Shown here: positions 25,162-37,610 of the stretch, one piece after another
Numbering within the stretch: position 1 is the first letter of the stretch
How the letters are laid out: each line of letters starts with the position of its first letter
Position numbers and translations under genes: made by a program
NCBI RefSeq assembly: GCF_018881605.1
Contig: NZ_JACVPZ010000001.1
Span: 1,054,001-1,118,000 of the forward strand
Length of the DNA stretch: 64,000 bases
Direction: 5' to 3'
Source of the DNA: Polynucleobacter sp. UB-Tiil-W10
GTDB taxonomy: Bacteria; Pseudomonadota; Gammaproteobacteria; Burkholderiales; Burkholderiaceae
Notes under the pieces: generated by a model
What the model was told of the DNA's origin: nothing
Database searches by the model: none
The model's input: only the letters and a program-made list of their open reading frames with translations

Positions 25162-27483
25162 ATGAGCAAAGAAAATAGTAAAGAACAACAAATTGCAGCC
25201 TTAAGAGAGGCTGCTCTTCAGTACCACGAATTTCCTACCCCGGGCAAAATTGAAATTGCCCCAACCAAGCAACTGACCAATCAACGAGACTTAGCGCTGG
25301 CATATACGCCTGGTGTTGCTGCTCCTTGTGAAGAGATTGTTAAAGATCCGGCGAATGCTTTCAAGTACACGGCACGTGGAAATTTAGTTGGCGTGATCAC
25401 GAACGGCACCGCTGTTTTAGGTTTGGGAAATATTGGACCGCTAGCTAGTAAGCCGGTGATGGAAGGTAAAGCAGTTTTATTTAAAAAATTCGCCGGCATT
25501 GATGTTTTCGATATCGAAGTTAATGAAAACGATCCTGATAAGTTAGTAGAAATAATTGCGGCATTAGAGCCAACATTTGGCGGCATCAATTTAGAAGACA
25601 TTAAGGCCCCTGACTGTTTTGTGGTTGAGCGTAAGTTACAAGCGCGCATGAAGATTCCGGTCTTCCATGACGACCAGCACGGCACAGCCATTGTTGTGGC
25701 GGCAGCTATCCTGAATGGCTTGAAGGTAGTTGGCAAGAAAGTAGAAGAAGTAAAACTTGTTACTTCGGGTGCGGGTGCGGCAGCATTAGCCTGTTTAGAT
25801 TTATTAGTTGACCTTGGTATTCAGCGTAAAAATATTTGGGTTACTGACTTAGCTGGTGTTGCATATAAGGGCCGTAAAGAATTGATGGATCCTGAGAAGG
25901 AGCCATTCTGCCAAGAGACAGATCTGCGCACGCTCGATCAAGCAATTGAAGGTGCTGATATTTTCTTGGGACTTTCTGCCGGCGGTGTATTGAAGCAAGA
26001 TATGGTCAAGAAGATGGCGCCTATGCCATTGGTTTATGCCTTGGCAAATCCAACCCCTGAAATCTTGCCTGAAGAAGTAAAGGCAGTTCGTCCAGACGCA
26101 GTGATGGCAACGGGCCGTACTGATTATCCAAATCAAGTAAATAACGTTTTGTGTTTCCCATTCATTTTTCGTGGCGCTTTAGATGTGGGTGCAACCACCA
26201 TTACTCGTGGCATGGAAGTCGCAGCAGTCAAGGCTGTAGCGGAGTTGGCTCAAGCGGAACAGAGTGAAGTGGTGGCATCCGTTTACGGTATTGAAAATCT
26301 ATCTTTTGGTCCGGAATATTTGATTCCAAAACCATTTGATCCCCGTTTAATCACAGTGATTGCGCCAGCCGTTGCTAAGGCTGCAATGGATGATGGTGTG
26401 GCTTTGCGTCCAATTAAAGATTTCGATGCGTATCGCAATCAGTTGCAGCAATTTGTGTACCACTCAGGTACTTTGATGAAGCCGCTCTTTAGTATTGCAA
26501 AGCGCGTCCCAGCCAATCAAAAACGCATTGTGTTTGCCGAGGGTGAAGACGAGCGTGTATTGCGTGCAGTACAGATCATTATTGATGAGCACCTTGCTAC
26601 ACCGATTTTGATTGGGCGCCCAGCCGTTATTGAACATCGCATTGAGAAGTTTGGTTTGCGCATGAAGGCGGGCGATGACTTTGAGTTTGTTAATCCAGAA
26701 AATGACTCACGCTTTCGTGATTTCTGGCAAACCTACCTTGCCCTTACTGAGCGCAAGGGTGTCACACAATCGTTTGCTAAGTTAGAAGTACGCCGCCGTA
26801 ATAGTTTGATTGGAAGTCTTTTAATTCAAAAAGGTATGGCAGATGGCATGATTTCTGGCACGGTTGGAAATATCGCCACGCACTTAAAGTATGTTGATGA
26901 AGTGATTGGGCATGAGCCTGGCGCGAATGTTTATGGTGCGATGTCAGGTTTAATTCTTCCGGGGCGCCAAGTATTTTTGGTAGACACCCATATTAATCTT
27001 GACCCTACTGCCGAACAGTTGGCAGATCTCACTCTCATGGCTGCTAGTGAAATGAGAAAGCTGGGGCTAGCTCCTAAGGTTGCACTTCTATCCCATTCCA
27101 ATTTTGGTTCAAGCAACGCACCATCAGCAATCAAAATGCGCGAAGTATTGGCATTGCTACAAAAAGCAGATCCAACTCTTGAGGTTGATGGAGAAATGCA
27201 CGGTGATAGCGCCTTGGATGCAAGCATTCGTGAGGGCGCAGTATCTTCTTCTGCGTTGAAGGGCGATGCCAATCTGTTGGTTTTGCCAAATATTGACGCT
27301 GCAAATATTTCTTACAACTTGTTAAAAACAGCGGCGGGCAATGGCATTGCAATTGGCCCATTGTTGTTAGGTGTTGCTAAGCCGATTCATATTCTCACTC
27401 CAGCGGCGACTGTTCGCCGTATTGTGAATGTGACAACTTTGGCAGTTGTGGAAGCGGCAAGCAACGCTAGAGGTATTTCTTAA
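25162..27483 (+). CDS. maeB: NADP-dependent malic enzyme, MaeB type
   Basis: The 773-residue protein joins a malic-enzyme half (about 1-430) to a phosphotransacetylase-like half (about 440-773). The first half has AYTPGVAAPCEEI, the metal-binding FHDDQHGTAIV and the nucleotide loop TSGAGAAALA. The second half has RIVFAEGEDERVLRA and GMADGMISGTVGN. It decarboxylates malate to pyruvate with NADP+. In this class the second domain is generally not an active transacetylase but regulatory; that is family knowledge. It stands alone with its own upstream gap. Confidence 0.96.
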   Translation: MSKENSKEQQIAALREAALQYHEFPTPGKIEIAPTKQLTNQRDLALAYTPGVAAPCEEIVKDPANAFKYTARGNLVGVITNGTAVLGLGNIGPLASKPVMEGKAVLFKKFAGIDVFDIEVNENDPDKLVEIIAALEPTFGGINLEDIKAPDCFVVERKLQARMKIPVFHDDQHGTAIVVAAAILNGLKVVGKKVEEVKLVTSGAGAAALACLDLLVDLGIQRKNIWVTDLAGVAYKGRKELMDPEKEPFCQETDLRTLDQAIEGADIFLGLSAGGVLKQDMVKKMAPMPLVYALANPTPEILPEEVKAVRPDAVMATGRTDYPNQVNNVLCFPFIFRGALDVGATTITRGMEVAAVKAVAELAQAEQSEVVASVYGIENLSFGPEYLIPKPFDPRLITVIAPAVAKAAMDDGVALRPIKDFDAYRNQLQQFVYHSGTLMKPLFSIAKRVPANQKRIVFAEGEDERVLRAVQIIIDEHLATPILIGRPAVIEHRIEKFGLRMKAGDDFEFVNPENDSRFRDFWQTYLALTERKGVTQSFAKLEVRRRNSLIGSLLIQKGMADGMISGTVGNIATHLKYVDEVIGHEPGANVYGAMSGLILPGRQVFLVDTHINLDPTAEQLADLTLMAASEMRKLGLAPKVALLSHSNFGSSNAPSAIKMREVLALLQKADPTLEVDGEMHGDSALDASIREGAVSSSALKGDANLLVLPNIDAANISYNLLKTAAGNGIAIGPLLLGVAKPIHILTPAATVRRIVNVTTLAVVEAASNARGIS

Positions 27484-27489
27484 GAATTG

Positions 27490-27530
27490 GTAATTTATGT
27501 AAGTTAGCAATAACTTACATAAATTATTTC
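27490..27530. repeat. Perfect AT-rich inverted repeat downstream of maeB
   Basis: Arms of 16 bases (27491-27506 and 27511-27526) pair perfectly around a GCAA tetraloop. The stem is almost all A/T with few G/C pairs. It sits 8 bases after the maeB stop. It may terminate or protect the maeB mRNA, although the T-run is poor, or be a protein-binding site for the next gene, whose ATG is 85 bases away. Confidence 0.7.
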
Positions 27531-27611
27531 TATATAAATCAGTGTGTTATATAAAATGCACTGTATTTGGGCTTGATTTGATGGCGTGTTACGGGTAACC
27601 TAGCACCCATC

Positions 27612-28232
27612 ATGAATAATCGCTCTGAAAACAGCAATACAGCCAGCTTCGATGAACACAGCCGCGCTGAAAGTTGGGATAGCAATGATCGACTCGAAAC
27701 TGAGTCATCGGCTGCCAATATTTACGCTGAAGGCGGTTTATCTCGTTTACAAACCTATGCAGCAAATCAAGTTTCGGGGAAAAAAGTGACAGCTTCTTGG
27801 CGTGCCGCTTTGGCCGTTCGCGATGCCGGACCGCCGGCAATGTTGCGCAGTGTGCGACCTAATATCGTGCAATCTATTCGTGCTTTCCGTACTCCTGATT
27901 TACAGGAAGCGGCCACTGAATTGGGTCAGCACTTTATTTATGCCAATTGCGCCAATGCCATGACTAAAGGCGAAGTATTGGAGTCGATTGCAATTGCTTA
28001 CTCGTTTACAAAGCAGCAGGCAAAAAACTACGATCCTCTTTTGGATGCCTTGACTACTACAGTTGATAAATCAGGCCCACAGCCTGGCTTTGTGGTGGTG
28101 CTAGAAGGTTTGCCATGTACTCAGAAGTTTGACAAAGAAGCTCGTGAAACACTTTTAGATGTTTTCCGCGATGCCGTTGATTTCTGGGCCGAGCGCCGTA
28201 CTCCATATCGCGTCTTCTACTCTTTTGCTTAA
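27612..28232 (+). CDS. Barstar-family (barnase inhibitor-like) protein
   Basis: The 206-residue protein has a polar, probably disordered first 45 residues (rich in Ser, Asn, Glu). A domain with barstar character covers about 95-206: a helix then NYDPLLDALTTTVD, PGFVVVLEGLP and DAVDFWAERRTPYRVFYSF. Barstar inhibits the RNase barnase. No barnase-like gene is next to it, so it need not be an antitoxin; the gene seems a fixed neighbour of rsmE and tkt in this group. The function is unknown. Confidence 0.7.
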   Translation: MNNRSENSNTASFDEHSRAESWDSNDRLETESSAANIYAEGGLSRLQTYAANQVSGKKVTASWRAALAVRDAGPPAMLRSVRPNIVQSIRAFRTPDLQEAATELGQHFIYANCANAMTKGEVLESIAIAYSFTKQQAKNYDPLLDALTTTVDKSGPQPGFVVVLEGLPCTQKFDKEARETLLDVFRDAVDFWAERRTPYRVFYSFA

Positions 28233-28256
28233 TTGCTAAAGCCTTAGAAGTTCTGT

Positions 28257-28282
28257 AAATCGCCTCTAATTGAGGCGATTTT
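28257..28282. terminator. Bidirectional terminator between barstar-like gene and rsmE
   Basis: The arms AAATCGCCTC (28257-28266) and GAGGCGATTT (28272-28281) pair perfectly around a five-base loop, with short T-runs on both strands. The hairpin overlaps the rsmE stop codon, so it can serve both convergent genes. Confidence 0.7.
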
Positions 28283-29027
28283 GCATTTCAGGGTTCCACA
28301 CACTATGAACTGCTGTAATAGCCACAACGCCCGCTGTTTCAGTTCTGAGCACCCGCTCACCTAGGGAGACTAATTGAAAGCCAGCAGCTTGCGCTTGAGC
28401 CTCTTCTTCGGGAGAGTGGCCCCCTTCCGGTCCGATCATCAGGACAATATCTTGGGGATTATTTTCTATCAGCACTGAATACATGCTTTTGGTGGCATCA
28501 GGACTTAGTAGTAGCTTGAGAGCAGGCTTTGGGCTTGCGATTAAATAAGCTTCAAATGTTTGTATCGGTTCCAGACTGGCAAAAACGGTCCGGTCGCATT
28601 GTTCACAGGCTGCCTGGATAATCCCTTCCCAATGGGCAATTCGCTTCTGGGCACGCTCTAAATCGCTAGAACGCGTCAGTTTTAGGATGGACCGCTCACA
28701 TTGCATGGGCGCAATATTTTGCGCGCCAGTCTCGACCGCTTTTTCTACAATCCAGTCCATTTTGTCGCCACCGGCTAGTCCTTGGGCCAAAGTAATGGCG
28801 TATGGGGCCTCCCGATGAGTGTCAGTACGGATATCCGTTAACTGAACTTGACCGATTTTTCCACTCAAAGATAAGAGCTCTCCCTTGGCAATTTGGCCTT
28901 TACCGTCAAATACTGGGAAAAATTCCCCGGTTTGGATGCGTCGAACACGCAGATGGTGGGCAACCTCAGGTGTGAGGGTGGTTGGCTTTTGGGATTCCCA
29001 TGGTCCGGGAAGATAAAATTGAGGCAT
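28266..29027 (-). CDS. rsmE: 16S rRNA (uracil-1498-N3)-methyltransferase
   Basis: This SPOUT-class methyltransferase modifies U1498 of 16S rRNA. I place the start at the ATG giving MPQFYLPG, 12 codons inside the longest frame, because RsmE proteins begin in this way; the longer frame would nearly reach the tkt start codon on the other strand. The product is then 253 residues. Family motifs are ARGEFFP-like loops early on, KMDWIVEKAVETGAQNI, MIGPEGGHSPEEEAQA and SLGERVLRTETAGVVAI, which form the trefoil SAM site. Confidence 0.9.
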   Translation of the reverse strand: MPQFYLPGPWESQKPTTLTPEVAHHLRVRRIQTGEFFPVFDGKGQIAKGELLSLSGKIGQVQLTDIRTDTHREAPYAITLAQGLAGGDKMDWIVEKAVETGAQNIAPMQCERSILKLTRSSDLERAQKRIAHWEGIIQAACEQCDRTVFASLEPIQTFEAYLIASPKPALKLLLSPDATKSMYSVLIENNPQDIVLMIGPEGGHSPEEEAQAQAAGFQLVSLGERVLRTETAGVVAITAVHSVWNPEMQNRLN

Positions 29028-29070
29028 TACTGAAATATAGCCAATTAATTTTCCAGAGACCACTTTTACG

Positions 29071-31065
29071 ATGTCAAACCTTCAAATTCGTATGGCCAAT
29101 GCCATTCGCGCTTTATCCATGGATGCAGTACAGCAGGCAAATTCAGGCCACCCTGGTATGCCAATGGGTATGGCAGATATTGCTGTTGGTCTTTGGAATG
29201 AGCATTTAAAACATAATCCAACAGATCCGCATTGGATTGATCGTGATCGTTTTGTTTTATCCAATGGTCACGGATCAATGTTGTTGTATTCACTCCTACA
29301 TCTATCTGGTTACGACTTACCGATTGAAGAGTTAAAAAATTTCCGTCAATTGCATAGCAAGACTCCAGGACATCCTGAGTATGGAATTACTCCTGGAGTA
29401 GAAACAACGACTGGCCCACTTGGTCAGGGAATCTCTAATGCAGTTGGTATGGCGCTTGCAGAAAAATTACTTGCAGAAGAATTTAATCGTCCCGGCCTTA
29501 ATGTCATTGATCACTACACCTATGTATTTTTAGGTGATGGTTGTTTAATGGAGGGCATTAGTCATGAAGTGTGTTCTTTGGCTGGCACGCTAAAGCTAAA
29601 TAAGTTAATTGCATTATGGGATGACAACGGTATCTCGATTGATGGCAAAGTTGTTTCATGGTTTAACGAAGATACTCCTAAGCGTTTTGAAGCCTATGGT
29701 TGGAATGTCATTCGTGATGTGGATGGCCATGATGCTGAGGCTGTATCAGCGGCAATTACTAAAGCCAAAAAGAGCGATAAGCCAACTCTGATTTGCTGCA
29801 AGACCGCCATTGGTCAAGGCTCGCCAAATATGGCTGGTAGCGATAAAGTGCACGGCTCACCATTGGGCGCCACTGAAATTGCAGCAACTCGCGTAGCGCT
29901 GAATTGGCCTTATGCGCCATTTGAAATTCCGAAAGATATTTATGCAGCATGGGATTTTAAGAAGCGTGGCCAAACGGCTGAGCACGAGTGGAATAAAGAA
30001 TTCCAAAAATACAAAACTAAATATCCAGAGCTCGCTTCTGAGTTACAGCGTCGTATGGAGGGTGAATTATCCAAAGATTTTTCGTCTACATTAAATGCGT
30101 ATTTGAAAACTTGCCAGACAAAGGCGGAGACAATCGCTACTCGTAAAGCAAGTCAAAATGCAATTGAAGCTTTGGCACCTGCTTTACCAGAATTTATGGG
30201 AGGCTCCGCTGACTTAACGGGATCCAATTTAACAAATTGGTCCGCATGTAAGGCGGTGCGCGCTGATCAATGGGGTAACCATATTAATTATGGTGTGCGT
30301 GAATTTGGTATGAGCGCGATCATGAATGGAATTGCCTTGCATGGTGGCTATATTCCATTTGGTGGCACTTTCTTAACCTTCTCGGATTACAGTCGAAACG
30401 CTTTGCGTATGGCTGCTCTGATGAAGTTACGTAGCATTTTTGTCTTTACCCATGACTCGATTGGTTTGGGGGAAGATGGTCCGACTCATCAATCTGTTGA
30501 GCATGTGGCTAGCTTACGTTTGATCCCTAACTTGATGGTGTGGCGCCCTTGTGACACCACAGAGAGTGCTGTAGCTTGGGGCGCAGCTGTTGAGCGTAAA
30601 CATGGTCCTAGCGCCTTGATTTTTAGCCGCCAGAACTGCCCATTTGTATCTCGAACTGCTGCTCAAATTAAAGATATCGCACGTGGTGGTTACGTCTTGC
30701 GAGATCCTCAGTCTGGAAAGATTGATGCAGTCATCATCGCCACCGGCTCTGAAATTGCGCTTGCATTGCAAACCGCTGCACGTTTAGAGACAGAAGGTTT
30801 GGGAGTTCGAATTGTTTCGATACCTTCCACCACTGTTTTTGATCAACAAGATGCTGCGTATAAAGCAAAGGTATTGCCAGCCAATATTCCACGTATCGCA
30901 GTTGAGGCAGGCGTAAGTGATTTCTGGTGGAAGTATGGTTGCGCTGCTGTACATGGTGTAGATACCTTTGGTGAGTCTGCACCTGCGCCACAGCTCTATG
31001 AATATTTTGGTTTAACGGTTGATCAAATTTCAAAGACGGTTAAGCAATGCATCGCGAAGAAATAA
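29071..31065 (+). CDS. tkt: Transketolase
   Basis: This 664-residue thiamine-diphosphate enzyme moves two-carbon units in the pentose phosphate pathway. It has [19 protein letters not shown], the ThDP motif [12 protein letters not shown] with Mg2+-binding residues, and the pyrimidine domain at about 355-525 with [12 protein letters not shown] and [18 protein letters not shown]. Length and motifs are normal. gap follows after 25 bases, so tkt and gap form an operon of central carbon metabolism. Confidence 0.97.
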   Translation: MSNLQIRMANAIRALSMDAVQQANSGHPGMPMGMADIAVGLWNEHLKHNPTDPHWIDRDRFVLSNGHGSMLLYSLLHLSGYDLPIEELKNFRQLHSKTPGHPEYGITPGVETTTGPLGQGISNAVGMALAEKLLAEEFNRPGLNVIDHYTYVFLGDGCLMEGISHEVCSLAGTLKLNKLIALWDDNGISIDGKVVSWFNEDTPKRFEAYGWNVIRDVDGHDAEAVSAAITKAKKSDKPTLICCKTAIGQGSPNMAGSDKVHGSPLGATEIAATRVALNWPYAPFEIPKDIYAAWDFKKRGQTAEHEWNKEFQKYKTKYPELASELQRRMEGELSKDFSSTLNAYLKTCQTKAETIATRKASQNAIEALAPALPEFMGGSADLTGSNLTNWSACKAVRADQWGNHINYGVREFGMSAIMNGIALHGGYIPFGGTFLTFSDYSRNALRMAALMKLRSIFVFTHDSIGLGEDGPTHQSVEHVASLRLIPNLMVWRPCDTTESAVAWGAAVERKHGPSALIFSRQNCPFVSRTAAQIKDIARGGYVLRDPQSGKIDAVIIATGSEIALALQTAARLETEGLGVRIVSIPSTTVFDQQDAAYKAKVLPANIPRIAVEAGVSDFWWKYGCAAVHGVDTFGESAPAPQLYEYFGLTVDQISKTVKQCIAKK

Positions 31066-31090
31066 ATTCAATATTAGCAAGGGGAAATAA

Positions 31091-32119
31091 ATGACAATTC
31101 GTGTCGCAATTAATGGTTATGGACGTATCGGTCGCATGGTATTGCGTGCTTTGTATGAGGATCAAGTAAACGGCAAGCCACGCCGCGATATCAAGATCGT
31201 TGCGATCAATGCGATGGGTGACATTGCCATCAATGCCCACCTTACCCAATACGACTCTGCGCATGGCCGCTTCCCCGCAGAAGTTTCTGTTGATGGTGAT
31301 TGCATGGTGGTCAATGGCGATCGTATCAAAATGTTCTGTACACGTAATCCTGCAGAAACCCCATGGGGTGAATTGGGTGTAGATTTAGTTTTAGAGTGCA
31401 CTGGTAAGTTCACTTCAAAAGAAAAAGCCATGATTCACATTGAGCAGGGCGCAAAGAAAGTGTTAATTTCTGCTCCTGGTGAAAAAGATGTGGATGCAAC
31501 CATTGTGTATGGCGTGAACCAAAATGTATTGAAGCCAAGCGATGTTGTTGTATCTAATGCAAGTTGCACAACAAACTGTTTGGCTCCATTGGTGAAGCCG
31601 CTGCTAGAAAAAATTGGCATCGAGTCAGGTTTGATGACTACTATTCACGCATTCACAAATGATCAAGTGTTGACTGATGTGTATCACAAGGATATGCGTC
31701 GCGCGCGTTCAGCTGTAACTAGCATGATCCCTACGAAGACTGGTGCCGCTAAAGCTGTTGGCTTAGTTCTTCCCGCTTTGGCAGGTCGCTTTGATGGTTT
31801 TGCGATGCGCGTGCCAGTCATAAACGTTTCAGTCGTTGACCTCACTTTTGCTGCAAGTCGCCCCACGAGCGTGAACGAAGTGAACTCCATTCTGAAAGCC
31901 GCCAGTGAAGGTGAGCTCAAAGGCATTTTAGGATTCAATACATTGCCATTAGTCTCTATCGACTTCAACCATGACCCGCGTCCAAGTATTTATGATGCTT
32001 CTCAAACCCGTGTATCCGCCGATGGCAAATTGGTAAAGGTATTGGCTTGGTACGACAACGAGTGGGGTTATTCAGTGCAGATGCTAAATGCTGCTGAAGC
32101 TTTGATGGCTGTAAAGTGA
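31091..32119 (+). CDS. gap: Glyceraldehyde-3-phosphate dehydrogenase, type I
   Basis: The 342-residue enzyme has the Rossmann start [15 protein letters not shown], the catalytic [12 protein letters not shown] with Cys159, and the C-terminal [12 protein letters not shown]. The end of the second strand reads VAINAMGDI: Ala41 replaces the Asp that normally binds the adenine ribose of NAD+ and selects against NADP+. The enzyme may therefore accept NADP+; this is inference. A good AGGGGAA precedes the ATG. It ends an operon with tkt, before a strong terminator shared with fur. Confidence 0.95.
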   Translation: MTIRVAINGYGRIGRMVLRALYEDQVNGKPRRDIKIVAINAMGDIAINAHLTQYDSAHGRFPAEVSVDGDCMVVNGDRIKMFCTRNPAETPWGELGVDLVLECTGKFTSKEKAMIHIEQGAKKVLISAPGEKDVDATIVYGVNQNVLKPSDVVVSNASCTTNCLAPLVKPLLEKIGIESGLMTTIHAFTNDQVLTDVYHKDMRRARSAVTSMIPTKTGAAKAVGLVLPALAGRFDGFAMRVPVINVSVVDLTFAASRPTSVNEVNSILKAASEGELKGILGFNTLPLVSIDFNHDPRPSIYDASQTRVSADGKLVKVLAWYDNEWGYSVQMLNAAEALMAVK

Positions 32120-32190
32120 TAAAAAATAGCTAAGAGTGTCTAAAAGTTGTTAAAAAACGCTTAAATCTTCTTTTTAAGCTTAGTTTTGTA

Positions 32191-32219
32191 AAAAAGACCT
32201 CAATTTGAGGTCTTTTTTT
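32191..32219. terminator. Bidirectional terminator between gap and fur
   Basis: The sequence AAAAAGACCTCA / TGAGGTCTTTTTTT forms an A/T-flanked stem of about 12 bp with a three-base loop, T-rich on both strands. It lies between the convergent genes gap and fur and can stop transcription from both sides. Confidence 0.9.
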
Positions 32220-32242
32220 GTGCCCAAGGCGTTAAAAACTGC

Positions 32243-32695
32243 TTATTTAGGCTGTTTATTGCGACAATTTTTCTTCAGACAGTGCCCATACATCGCCAAA
32301 GCATGCTCTTGGAGCTTAAAACCGAGATTTTTAGCAATATCACGCTGTCGTTTTTCAATAGCTTCGTCCACAAACTCTTCCACATGGCCACAATCGATGC
32401 ATACCAAATGGTCATGGTGCTGACCTTCATTGAGCTCATAAATCGCCCGGCTATCACCCTTACTGGACTCAAAATGGCTACGTAAGAGCAGGCCAGCCCG
32501 CTCAAATTGGGTCAGCACTCGATAGACCGTTGCCAGGCCAATTTCTTTGTCCTCTTTGGCTAAGGCCATAAAGACATCTTCGGCGCTAAAGTGGGTGCCA
32601 CCATTTTGGTGGAAGAAATCGAGGATTTTCATCCTTGGACCAGTCGCTTTTAGGCCGATATCGCGTAAATCTTCAGGGGTAGGGATTTGGGTCAT
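32243..32695 (-). CDS. fur: Ferric uptake regulator
   Basis: This 150-residue repressor uses Fe2+ as co-repressor to control iron uptake. I start it at the ATG giving MTQIPTPEDLRDIGLKATGPR; the longer open frame upstream runs through the bamE promoter and start. The winged-helix DNA-binding domain includes HFSAEDVFMAL and IGLATVYRVLTQFERAGLL; the metal sites are HHDHLVCIDCGHVEEF. It is divergent from bamE with a 49-base gap, an arrangement common in beta- and gammaproteobacteria. Confidence 0.95.
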   Translation of the reverse strand: MTQIPTPEDLRDIGLKATGPRMKILDFFHQNGGTHFSAEDVFMALAKEDKEIGLATVYRVLTQFERAGLLLRSHFESSKGDSRAIYELNEGQHHDHLVCIDCGHVEEFVDEAIEKRQRDIAKNLGFKLQEHALAMYGHCLKKNCRNKQPK

Positions 32696-32744
32696 ATTTA
32701 TGGCATTGGGAGCTAAAATCAATGTCTTAATGATACGGCCAGCC

Positions 32745-33461
32745 ATGCAAAATTGCCTTGAACTTTTTACCCGTTTTTTGAGTCCCGTTTTGAGGGGAAC
32801 GTTTTCTTCTGCTCGACTAGGAATTGTTACGCTTACCCTGTTTGGTTTGCTGGGGGTAGCTGGGTGCACGTCTGCGGTTGATGAAACTCAACGCGCTTGG
32901 ATGAACAAGGTTTTTAGGCCTTATGTTCCTGACGTTGTGCAAGGCAACTTCATATCTAGTGAACAGTATTCCAAATTGCAGTTGGGTATGACACGTGAAC
33001 AGGTGCGTCAAATTTTAGGCACTCCATTGTTGGCGAGTTACTTCCATGCAAATCGATGGGATTACATTTTTGAATTTAAGCGCTCTGGTCAGCCGATTGG
33101 CAAAGAGCGACACGTCACAGTGTTTTTTGATGGCGATAAAGTGGTGAAGTTTGAAGGCGATGCATTGCCAACTGAAATAGAGTTGGTTGCTGAGATCGAC
33201 AACTACTCCAAGACAAAGCGCTCGTTTTGGGACATCATGACTGGATCCAATAAGCCGCCGGTCACACCGCCGTTGCAGCAGCCAGAATTACTGGTACCAA
33301 GCAAGACCGATAATTTACCAGCTGGAGCAGCAATACCTGCCGCCACCACTAGTAGTTCATTCTGGGATTTTTTTAGTTTCTCGAAAAAAGATCCAGATGT
33401 TCAGCCTCAGCCATTAGGTCCAGGAGCTCTCAATATTCCTCAGGCTGGTGAAGCAAAGTAA
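32745..33461 (+). CDS. bamE: Outer-membrane assembly lipoprotein BamE (SmpA/OmlA)
   Basis: BamE is a lipoprotein of the BAM complex that inserts outer-membrane proteins. I start it at the ATG giving MQNCLELF, since earlier in-frame sequence overlaps fur; an ATG at 32730 is the alternative. A signal peptide ends in the lipobox LGVAGC. The SmpA_OmlA domain follows: NFISSEQYSKLQLGMTREQVRQILGTPLL, then WDYIFEF. Total length is 238 residues, much longer than E. coli BamE, because of a Pro-rich tail (about 165-238) that repeats the motif SFWD at residues 160 and 205. Confidence 0.93.
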   Translation: MQNCLELFTRFLSPVLRGTFSSARLGIVTLTLFGLLGVAGCTSAVDETQRAWMNKVFRPYVPDVVQGNFISSEQYSKLQLGMTREQVRQILGTPLLASYFHANRWDYIFEFKRSGQPIGKERHVTVFFDGDKVVKFEGDALPTEIELVAEIDNYSKTKRSFWDIMTGSNKPPVTPPLQQPELLVPSKTDNLPAGAAIPAATTSSSFWDFFSFSKKDPDVQPQPLGPGALNIPQAGEAK

Positions 33462-33528
33462 AAATTACTTTTATGTTGATGCTGAAGTGAGTTCCATCAG
33501 CAATTTTGAATAAGAAGCGAAGACACTA

Positions 33529-34332
33529 ATGATGAAGATAGCAATTGCAGGCGCAACCGGGCGTATGGGTAAGATGTTGATTGAGGCTGTACTCAACTCA
33601 GCGGATACACAATTGGTTGGCGCGCTCGAACATAACGCTTGCCCACAATTGGGTGAAGATGCTGGCGCGTTCTTGGGTAAAAAAACTGGCGTACTTATTT
33701 CCTCTGATGTCGCTCAGGTTCTTGCGAATGCACAATTTTTAATTGACTTCACTAGACCTGAAGGCACGATGGCACATTTGGCTGTTGCTGAAAAGACTGC
33801 TACCAAAATGATTATTGGTACTACGGGTCTGACTATTGACCAAATTGCTAGCTTGAAAAGAGCCTCTACAAATTTAGCTATTGTGTTTGCTCCAAACATG
33901 AGTGTTGGTGTTAATGCGACTTTTAAGTTATTGGAGATTGCCGCCAAGATGCTTAATCAAGGCTATGACATTGAGATTATTGAGGCTCATCATAAGCACA
34001 AGGTAGATGCTCCTTCTGGTACTGCGCTCAAGATGGGCGAGGTGATAGCAGATGCTTTAGGTGAAAAGCTCGATGATGTTGCTGTCTATGCGCGCGAAGG
34101 CCATACCGGTGAACGCAAAGAAGGTTCAATTGGTTTTGCAACTATTCGTGGTGGCGATATCGTCGGTGATCACACCGTGTTATTTGCTGGTGATGGTGAG
34201 CGTATAGAAATTAGTCATAAATCCTCAAGCCGTCAGTCCTATGCCCAAGGATCATTGCGCGCTGCGCGTTTCTTGCAAAACCAAAGCAATGGTTTATTCG
34301 ACATGCAAGATGTTTTGGGTTTGCGCAAGTAA
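33529..34332 (+). CDS. dapB: 4-hydroxy-tetrahydrodipicolinate reductase
   Basis: The 267-residue enzyme reduces the cyclic precursor in the diaminopimelate/lysine pathway. It has the NAD(P)-binding [38 protein letters not shown] and the substrate-binding [19 protein letters not shown]. Two ATG codons lie in tandem at the start; the second may be used equally well. It stands in the bamE-dapB-leuS-lptE-holA-proA run. Confidence 0.96.
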   Translation: MMKIAIAGATGRMGKMLIEAVLNSADTQLVGALEHNACPQLGEDAGAFLGKKTGVLISSDVAQVLANAQFLIDFTRPEGTMAHLAVAEKTATKMIIGTTGLTIDQIASLKRASTNLAIVFAPNMSVGVNATFKLLEIAAKMLNQGYDIEIIEAHHKHKVDAPSGTALKMGEVIADALGEKLDDVAVYAREGHTGERKEGSIGFATIRGGDIVGDHTVLFAGDGERIEISHKSSSRQSYAQGSLRAARFLQNQSNGLFDMQDVLGLRK

Positions 34333-37047
<2,715 letters not shown>

Positions 37048-37068
37048 CCTTTTACAGAAACTAAAGCG

Positions 37069-37596
37069 ATGAGCGTAAATCACCTGCGACGTGCAATGTT
37101 GGGTTTAATTGCCGCGGCACCTCTGAGTGGCTTACTTGCTTGCGGATATCGCTTGCGAGGTATGGTGGATTTGCCATTCAAGGTGATTGCGATTACAGGG
37201 AATCCGTCTCCACCCTTAAGGGCAGATTTGCAGACGGCAATTTTGACTGGCACAGATGCCAAAGTAGCCATTAACCCTAAAGATGCAGATCTCATCCTAG
37301 AAATTACCAATGATATTAATGGCCGCGAGATTTTGGCTTACAACTCAAATGGTCAGGTATCTGCCTATCGACTCAATATTCGCGTTGGCTTTAGAGCATT
37401 TGATTTGGCTGGGGCTGAAGTTGTGCCTGAGTCTGAGATTTACATGACTCGCGATATGGACTTCACGGTTTCAACGGTTTTGGCTACCGATGTTCAAATT
37501 CAACAATTCTTAACTCTAATGCGTAAAGATTTAGCTATTCAAATCTTACGTCGCGTTGCTGCTGCTGCAAGAGCGCCGCAAGTCAGAGCATTCTAG
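37069..37596 (+). CDS. lptE: LPS-assembly lipoprotein LptE
   Basis: The 175-residue outer-membrane lipoprotein plugs LptD and helps place LPS in the outer leaflet. A signal peptide ends with the lipobox LLAC followed by GYRLRG, the usual LptE start (CGYRLR). A domain of alternating strands and a final helix follow. Between leuS and holA it occupies the family's conserved position. Confidence 0.92.
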   Translation: MSVNHLRRAMLGLIAAAPLSGLLACGYRLRGMVDLPFKVIAITGNPSPPLRADLQTAILTGTDAKVAINPKDADLILEITNDINGREILAYNSNGQVSAYRLNIRVGFRAFDLAGAEVVPESEIYMTRDMDFTVSTVLATDVQIQQFLTLMRKDLAIQILRRVAAAARAPQVRAF

Positions 37597-37610
37597 AGGT
37601 GAATTAAGGC

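Noticed and set aside
29028..29063. N-terminal extension of rsmE
   Set aside because: RsmE proteins start at the MPQFYLP-like segment, and the extension comes within 8 bases of the tkt start codon.
32547..32744. Longer bamE frame starting at 32547
   Set aside because: It runs antisense through fur; the lipoprotein signal peptide is complete from 32745.
32696..32869. Longer fur frame starting at 32869
   Set aside because: The added 58 residues lie over the bamE start and signal-peptide region on the other strand and are not like Fur.
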